Source: Hyphomicrobium_A sp964622715 | GTDB lineage: Bacteria > Pseudomonadota > Alphaproteobacteria > Rhizobiales > Hyphomicrobiaceae | Assembly (NCBI GenBank): GCA_964622715.1 | Contig: CAZURR010000054.1 | Coordinates: 1-18,118 of the forward strand | DNA: 18,118 nt | Reading direction: 5' to 3' | Shown: one piece after another, positions 14,354 to 18,118 of the stretch | Layout: each line of letters begins with the position of its first letter | Position numbering within the stretch: position 1 is the stretch's first letter | The notes under the pieces: model-generated | Databases searched by the model: none | The model's input: only the letters and a program-made list of their open reading frames with translations | What the model was told of the DNA's origin: nothing | Translations under genes and position numbers: made by a program

Positions 14354-14662
14354 CTCACCTACTCCTTTTATTGGGCGCACCCGACGCCAAGGTGTTAAGT
14401 TGGATATGAAGCCAAGACACGCAGTCTGAGACCCGTTTGGGTATTCTCAAAATGCGTATGATACTATCGGCAAGAATGTCGCTGGCCGGGCGCTAGCGCT
14501 AGGGATTGATGACAACCGATGTCTAACGTTTTTGGGCTCTCGTGCCATAGATCGCGTCTATGTAGGCGCCTTTTTGCCCCCTGGAAATGACGAAGCGCGC
14601 GTGGCATAGACCGCCGCGACATATTGTTTCGCCCGAAGGGAGAATGCCCATTTGACAACGTT

Positions 14663-14682
14663 ATCCCGCTGAAGAGCGGGAT
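14663..14682. repeat. Perfect 8-bp hairpin
   Basis: ATCCCGCT, loop GAAG, AGCGGGAT. It sits between the two minus-strand genes. There is no T run on either side, so calling it a terminator would be speculative. Confidence 0.7.
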
Positions 14683-14689
14683 CTATATG

Positions 14690-14710
14690 CAGCATGACTT
14701 CGTCATGACG
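14690..14710 (-). repeat. Right arm of 21-bp perfect inverted repeat
   Basis: Exact reverse complement of 14002-14022, 667 bases away. Flanking bases differ on both sides and no target-site duplication is visible. Confidence 0.85.
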
Positions 14711-14729
14711 CAAGTATCCGCTTTACGAC

Positions 14730-15314
14730 TCAGCGCGTACAATAGTTGAGCTTGGGGATGTCCGCATAAAACGACCAGAGTTGACTGTATCCACTGAGCA
14801 ACTCAGCTAGCAGTGCGCCGGACCAAATCTTGCCGCAGGCTTCAGTGAGCGTTGCCTCGGACGAGGGACAGTCAGGGGTAAATGTGTAGTAGTCGGACGA
14901 TGGTTTTAGTTTGCAAGTACAGGTGGTTTTCCCATCTTTTGTTGTGCACGGTGCGTCCAGGCAAAAAGCCCATGCGTTTGCGTTGCCACCCGTGCATGCG
15001 AGCGAGAACTTGGCCTTCTTGTCCTTGGTTTTGGTGAAATCCCACAAAGAGAATGTCGAGGTCAGGTTCTGAGCCCGTTCCTGACACGTGGAGTCGCCGA
15101 TATTCAAGCCTTCCGGCGGCAGCTCGCAGTCACAACGAACGTGCTCTTTATCATTGTCAATTTGCGAGCATTGCGCCGACGAGCACAGCGCGTAGCGGCC
15201 AAGACAAACGACCTGCCCCCCGGAGCTATCAGCCCAAGCCGGACCAGTAGAAAGGATGACTAGCCCGACAAGCCCCAGCAATCGTAATCGCACCAGTTTG
15301 CATCTGATCGCCAT
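14730..15314 (-). CDS. Secreted Cys-rich protein with duplicated six-Cys module
   Basis: A 194-residue protein with a classical signal peptide (about 1-28, ending GPAWA). The mature part holds 14 Cys. The first twelve form two copies of one module, C-x(6,10)-C-x4-C-x(8,11)-C-x-C-x(13,14)-C: first VVCLGRYALCSSAQC through CDC to DSTC, second LACTGGNANAWAFC through CTC to TPDC. Each CxC is followed by a Leu-Lys/Pro-type segment. The two remaining Cys lie in the C-terminal 40 residues. The even number suggests a fully disulphide-bonded periplasmic or extracellular protein. It is not a c-type cytochrome, as there is no CxxCH. Family and function not recognised. No other gene is close upstream on its strand. 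Confidence 0.8.
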   Translation of the reverse strand: MAIRCKLVRLRLLGLVGLVILSTGPAWADSSGGQVVCLGRYALCSSAQCSQIDNDKEHVRCDCELPPEGLNIGDSTCQERAQNLTSTFSLWDFTKTKDKKAKFSLACTGGNANAWAFCLDAPCTTKDGKTTCTCKLKPSSDYYTFTPDCPSSEATLTEACGKIWSGALLAELLSGYSQLWSFYADIPKLNYCTR

Positions 15315-15603
15315 AACGCTTCGCTCACTGAATGCGGTTTACCAGGAGAAGTTCAATCGCCATGAGTCGAATGACAACGGTTGGGTCAATACGTGAGTGC
15401 AGCTGCGATTGCCTAGGGTTTGAGCATGGTGCTCACTGCTTGGGCGAATATCTTCGGCTAAATACGCGCCTTTCCAAGTCGGACGTGGATAACGCGATCG
15501 CACATGCTTGAACTCGCAACACCGCTTTTAAAGCCCATGCTAGTGATGACCTTGTTGTATGGCGTGCTTCGAGTAACCCAAACAGTTGGAGTGAAATATC
15601 GTC

Positions 15604-15804
15604 ATGGCACAAAATCAGAATCAGAATCAAAACCAGAGTACCTCTCAGCAAGCTTCTGCGATTGCATCACGTGCGCTGCAGAATCCAAATTCCGTTACGC
15701 CACAAGAGATTCAGACCCTCGCGGCATCTGTGCTGAATCAGGATCCTGATCACCAATCCCAGCAGGGTCGCTCGCAGCAAGGTCAATCCCAGCAGCGGCG
15801 ATAG
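15604..15804 (+). CDS. Small Gln/Asn-rich protein
   Basis: A 66-residue protein with a QNQNQNQNQ start, a plausible helical middle (ASAIASRALQNPNSVTPQ, then IQTLAASVLNQD) and a QSQQGRSQQGQSQQRR tail. No signal peptide or membrane segment. GGAG lies 12 bases before ATG 15604, a little far. The composition is unlike its neighbours; such low-complexity Gln-rich ends are likely disordered. Its 3' 110 bases overlap the 3' end of the convergent gene 15695-16072, so one of the two ends may be misjudged. Function unknown. Confidence 0.6.
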   Translation: MAQNQNQNQNQSTSQQASAIASRALQNPNSVTPQEIQTLAASVLNQDPDHQSQQGRSQQGQSQQRR

Positions 15805-16072
15805 AATTCTTTTCCTCTGACAAGCGCTCTATAGAAATCACACAGCGAGCGGGAATCGTCATGATCCCGCTCGCTTGTGCGTTCTTCGGGTTATGAAGAT
15901 CGCCTACGCTCTGGCAGATTACTTTGATGTCATCATCAGCTTTGAGAAGCCAGCCGACCGACGCACACTCGATGGGCCGAGTGCGGGGCAAGTCGGAGAG
16001 GTGCTTCCATCCGGAAATAGGTTGGGCGCTGTCTTGCCAGCGGATGATGACCAAGGGGCAATCTGTCTGCAT
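15695..16072 (-). CDS. Conserved-looking small hypothetical protein
   Basis: A 125-residue reading from ATG 16072 with a compact soluble domain: CPLVIIRWQDSAQPISGW, IECASVGWLLKADDDIKV, ICQSVGDLHNP and QASGIMTIPARCVISIERL. From memory this pattern (hydrophobic strand, W-x-D-S-x-Q-P, SVGWLL, MTIPxRCV) recurs in small hypothetical proteins of proteobacteria and phages, but I cannot name a family. The domain is complete by about residue 85; the last 40 residues (after SEEKNS) are low-complexity and antisense to the Gln-rich gene, so the C-terminus may be an extension lacking function. No strong ribosome site precedes the ATG. Confidence 0.62.
   Translation of the reverse strand: MQTDCPLVIIRWQDSAQPISGWKHLSDLPRTRPIECASVGWLLKADDDIKVICQSVGDLHNPKNAQASGIMTIPARCVISIERLSEEKNSIAAAGIDLAASDPAGIGDQDPDSAQMPRGSESLVA
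15844..15875. repeat. Perfect 11-bp inverted repeat inside the convergent gene
   Basis: AGCGAGCGGGA (15844-15854) and TCCCGCTCGCT (15865-15875) with a 10-base spacer. It lies 40 bases past the stop of the plus-strand Gln-rich gene, where it could act as a transcript end for that gene, yet it also encodes ASGIMTIPAR of the minus-strand protein. No T tract follows. Confidence 0.75.
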
Positions 16073-16278
16073 GGCTGTCCCATGTGATTCGCTCGCCGAA
16101 TGTTAGCAGACTCAACGGCTTCTGTTGTGGTGCGTTTGCTACGCAATGCAGCCAAGTCCCCGCGCCGACATGCCTGGCTTGTGACACGGCCTTCCACGGC
16201 GACAGGTGCCACTGCCTCGGGCAGATGATATCCTGGTCGTCGGCAGTAGTACGCTGACGAACCAGGCAAGCAAGCAGC

Positions 16279-17262
16279 ATGAGCGCCGATAGAATTTTCT
16301 TGGCAGTAGATCGCCCCGATGCTCTTGCCGAGCATTTGGCGGCGAGTCTGAACAAGCGCCAACCCGCCTTTTTAATGGCGTTGTTGTGCGCGGCGGTGGT
16401 GCATGCAGCGCTCATTTTCGCAATCAGCAGTGCACCGCCGCGCTACTTGGGCGCCGCTGACGGAAACCCGAATGCCATCACTGTGGAATTGGTCGACGAG
16501 GCCGACCTCCGCAGCCGAACCACAGTCTCACCTCAGGCTAACACTCCGCCGTCAGGCCCCGCAACCGCCGCGCAGCCCCCTCAGTCCGATGCAGCACGCC
16601 CCTCCCAGGCCGCGCCCGCGCAGCACCCCGTCGATCCACCACCGATTGAAAAGAAAAAGCCGGAGATGGCAGCAGAGCCTGCAACCCCAGATGTGGCAAC
16701 CGAAGAGACCGCGCCGCCTAGCGTGGCGGTTAAGCCCGCACCTCCCGACGCGGTGGCAAAGCCCAAACCTCCCGATGCGACGACAAAGTCCTCGCCGCCT
16801 GATGTAGCGGCAAAGTCCTCGCCGCCAGACGCGGCGGCAAAGCAGAGCAAAACCGATCCCGACCTGCAAAACGCATTTAAACCGCTGCCGCAATTGAATC
16901 TGGCGCTGCCCTCGATCGCGGCGTTGCCAAGTACGTCGGGAGGAGCGCAAGGCCGCTCGTCATCGGCGGTCCGTCCACCAGGCATCACGCGCTCGGGTGA
17001 GAATGATAGGTTCGGGCGTGACGTCATACGGGCCTTGAAAAAGACAATGCCTCCGCCGCAAGGTATTAAAGGCCGGGTCACCGTCCGAATATTTTTGTCC
17101 AAGACCGGCAATAAGGCGGACGTGCAGCTGGTTACGAGCGGGGGGAACCGCGAATTGGATCAAAATGTGATTTTCTCGGTGAACCAGGCGAGCTTCCCCT
17201 TCCCGCCCGACGGCGCAACGGTGGCGGATCGAACGTTTCGCGTGACCTACGTCTACAAATGA
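16279..17262 (+). CDS. TonB/TolA-like energy transducer protein
   Basis: A 327-residue protein built like TonB: a cytoplasmic N-terminus of about 29 residues, one membrane anchor (about 30-50, AFLMALLCAAVVHAALIFAIS, containing the His typical of TonB anchors), a long Pro/Ala/Lys-rich periplasmic spacer, and a C-terminal TonB-like domain (about 240-327: KGRVTVRIFLSKTG, VQLVTSGGNRELDQ, FPFPPDGATVADRTFRVTYVY). The spacer has tandem PPDAxxK units (about 147-190). Such proteins transmit inner-membrane energy to outer-membrane receptors or help maintain the envelope. No exbB/exbD or TonB-dependent receptor is in the window. The ribosome site before ATG 16279 is weak. The convergent neighbour is an OmpW porin, but a functional link is not shown. 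Confidence 0.85.
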   Translation: MSADRIFLAVDRPDALAEHLAASLNKRQPAFLMALLCAAVVHAALIFAISSAPPRYLGAADGNPNAITVELVDEADLRSRTTVSPQANTPPSGPATAAQPPQSDAARPSQAAPAQHPVDPPPIEKKKPEMAAEPATPDVATEETAPPSVAVKPAPPDAVAKPKPPDATTKSSPPDVAAKSSPPDAAAKQSKTDPDLQNAFKPLPQLNLALPSIAALPSTSGGAQGRSSSAVRPPGITRSGENDRFGRDVIRALKKTMPPPQGIKGRVTVRIFLSKTGNKADVQLVTSGGNRELDQNVIFSVNQASFPFPPDGATVADRTFRVTYVYK

Positions 17263-17323
17263 GATGGACGCCGGATCGCGATTTTGCCCGCTCATGCGTG
17301 CTGAACACTCAATCGTGTGCGCG

Positions 17324-17352
17324 AAAAAGGGCCTGGCACATGGACCAGACCC
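17324..17352 (-). terminator. Rho-independent terminator after OmpW
   Basis: On the minus strand GGGTCTGG (17352-17345) pairs with CCAGGCCC (17336-17329) across an 8-base loop, with one G-U pair that would be a mismatch on the other strand, followed by TTTTT (17328-17324). It lies 22 bases past the OmpW stop. Confidence 0.8.
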
Positions 17353-17374
17353 AGTAACGAAGCTCGCTCAATGC

Positions 17375-18106
17375 TCACTTCAGGGGAGGCGGCGCGGACC
17401 GGCGCCCGAAAACATCCTCAAGATTGAACCGGTAACCGAGGCCGGCGCTGAAGATCCATGGATCGAGATCCACATCTGCCCGAACCGTGCCAAGACCCGG
17501 GACATTGCGCCATGTGACATCGGTGTTGAGCCACGTCTTCTTCACGTCGGCATTGAGAACCCACCCGCCGCCGAGAGAGACATCCGCGCCCGCCTGCAGC
17601 ACAAATCCGAAGGCATTGTCGATGTCGACGCTCGTCGCGCCAAGTCCATTGTTACCCATTCCTTCGTCGAAGAAGGCGATGTACTGGACGCCTGCCCCCA
17701 CATAAGGCTTGAAGTGTCCCATCGAAGTAAAATGATACTGCAGCGTTAAAGCCGGCGGGAAGATCCAAGTATCTGCGATTTCGCCGGCCCCCGAAATCGA
17801 ACCTTTGGCGTCGATCTCATGTTTGGCGAAGCAGCAGAAGAGTTCCACCGCCAAGTTCTTGTTGAAGAAGTAGGTCAACGTCAAAGCCGGAATGACTTCG
17901 GTGCTCACGTCGGCATCCGCGCCCGGAATAGCAGCACCGCCGAGACCCGAAGCCGTAACCGACCCCACATCCGTATCGGGATCCACGACCGTGCCAAGCA
18001 CGCGGACCATGAAATTCCCGTTCGGATCCCCTGCAGTGGCCGGCCCAGCCAGCGCGAGACCGCAAAAAAGCGCTACAGCGCCCATCCATAGTCCCATTCG
18101 ATTCAT
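17375..18106 (-). CDS. ompW: OmpW-family outer-membrane protein
   Basis: A 243-residue protein with a signal peptide (about 1-26, ending GPATAG) and the family layout of an eight-stranded beta-barrel: NFMVRVLGTVVDPDTD, VIPALTLTYFFNKNLAVEL, PPALTLQYHF, FKPYVGAGVQYIAFFDEG, GFVLQAGADVSLGGGWVLNADVKK, and the closing strand PWIFSAGLGYRF. OmpW forms a small hydrophobic channel in the outer membrane and is often stress- or iron-responsive. The protein continues about 15 residues past the last barrel strand (LEDVFGRRSAPPPLK) instead of ending in an aromatic residue. A CC pair (ELFCCFAKHEID) in a loop or strand is unusual for the family. ATG 18106 is 12 bases from the window edge, so its promoter is not visible. 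Confidence 0.9.
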   Translation of the reverse strand: MNRMGLWMGAVALFCGLALAGPATAGDPNGNFMVRVLGTVVDPDTDVGSVTASGLGGAAIPGADADVSTEVIPALTLTYFFNKNLAVELFCCFAKHEIDAKGSISGAGEIADTWIFPPALTLQYHFTSMGHFKPYVGAGVQYIAFFDEGMGNNGLGATSVDIDNAFGFVLQAGADVSLGGGWVLNADVKKTWLNTDVTWRNVPGLGTVRADVDLDPWIFSAGLGYRFNLEDVFGRRSAPPPLK

Positions 18107-18118
18107 GGTCTTTGTCCC

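Larger units (their letters stand above)
14354..14729. other. Intergenic region with hairpins
   Basis: No gene called. It contains a perfect 8-bp hairpin ATCCCGCT-GAAG-AGCGGGAT (14663-14682) and the inverted-repeat arm at 14690-14710. Both lie downstream of the minus-strand Cys-rich gene and may end its transcript, but neither is followed by a T tract. Confidence 0.5.

Overview
The window looks like a GC-rich chromosomal segment of an alphaproteobacterium, most likely a Bradyrhizobium-like member of the Hyphomicrobiales. That is an inference from the style of the proteins (many short secreted Tyr/Pro- or Cys-rich proteins, a bactofilin, a DUF3124 gene, an OmpW) and not from any marker gene. 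The sequence is a draft: a run of exactly 100 N at 6274-6373 marks an assembly gap, so small indels elsewhere may be sequencing errors.

Layout. 1-430 holds the decayed 3' end of an IS3-family transposase. 520-1080 (-) is a bactofilin. 1517-3091 holds three small secreted proteins: an Arg/Tyr/Trp repeat protein (-, with a clear terminator) and two Tyr/Pro-rich proteins (+). 3204-3724 (-) is a DUF3124 gene broken by a frameshift and an in-frame amber codon. 4220-4753 is an HdeD-type membrane protein, and 5327-6244 an NDUFA9-like NAD(P)-binding protein. 6251-7893 (-) is a large secreted protein interrupted by the gap and by a homopolymer frameshift. 8230-9024 holds two small membrane proteins, the second of the YbaN/DUF454 family, followed by a possibly structured non-coding stretch ending in a strong terminator. 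9387-10130 (-) is a spermidine-synthase-like methyltransferase, divergent from a haem-motif fatty acid cis/trans isomerase (10321-12720). Then come a gamma-glutamylcyclotransferase-like protein (12803-13357) and a convergent small membrane protein (13363-13686, -) with an unusually structured upstream leader. 14072-15314 (-) holds two small secreted proteins, the first bracketed by a 21-bp inverted repeat and the second built on a duplicated six-Cys module. 15604-16072 is a convergent overlapping pair (Gln-rich protein against a conserved-looking hypothetical). 16279-17262 is a TonB-like protein and 17375-18106 (-) an OmpW porin.

There is no single long operon; most genes stand alone with their own regulatory space. 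The theme is the envelope: cytoskeletal polymer, periplasmic and outer-membrane proteins, acid-stress membrane protein, membrane-lipid cis/trans isomerisation, TonB and OmpW. The most interesting unexplained items are the structured leader at 13690-13926, the doubly broken DUF3124 gene, the inverted-repeat-bracketed gene near 14.0-14.7 kb, the duplicated Cys module and the possible small RNA before the terminator at 9256-9299. I did not find a defence system, CRISPR array, tRNA or rRNA.
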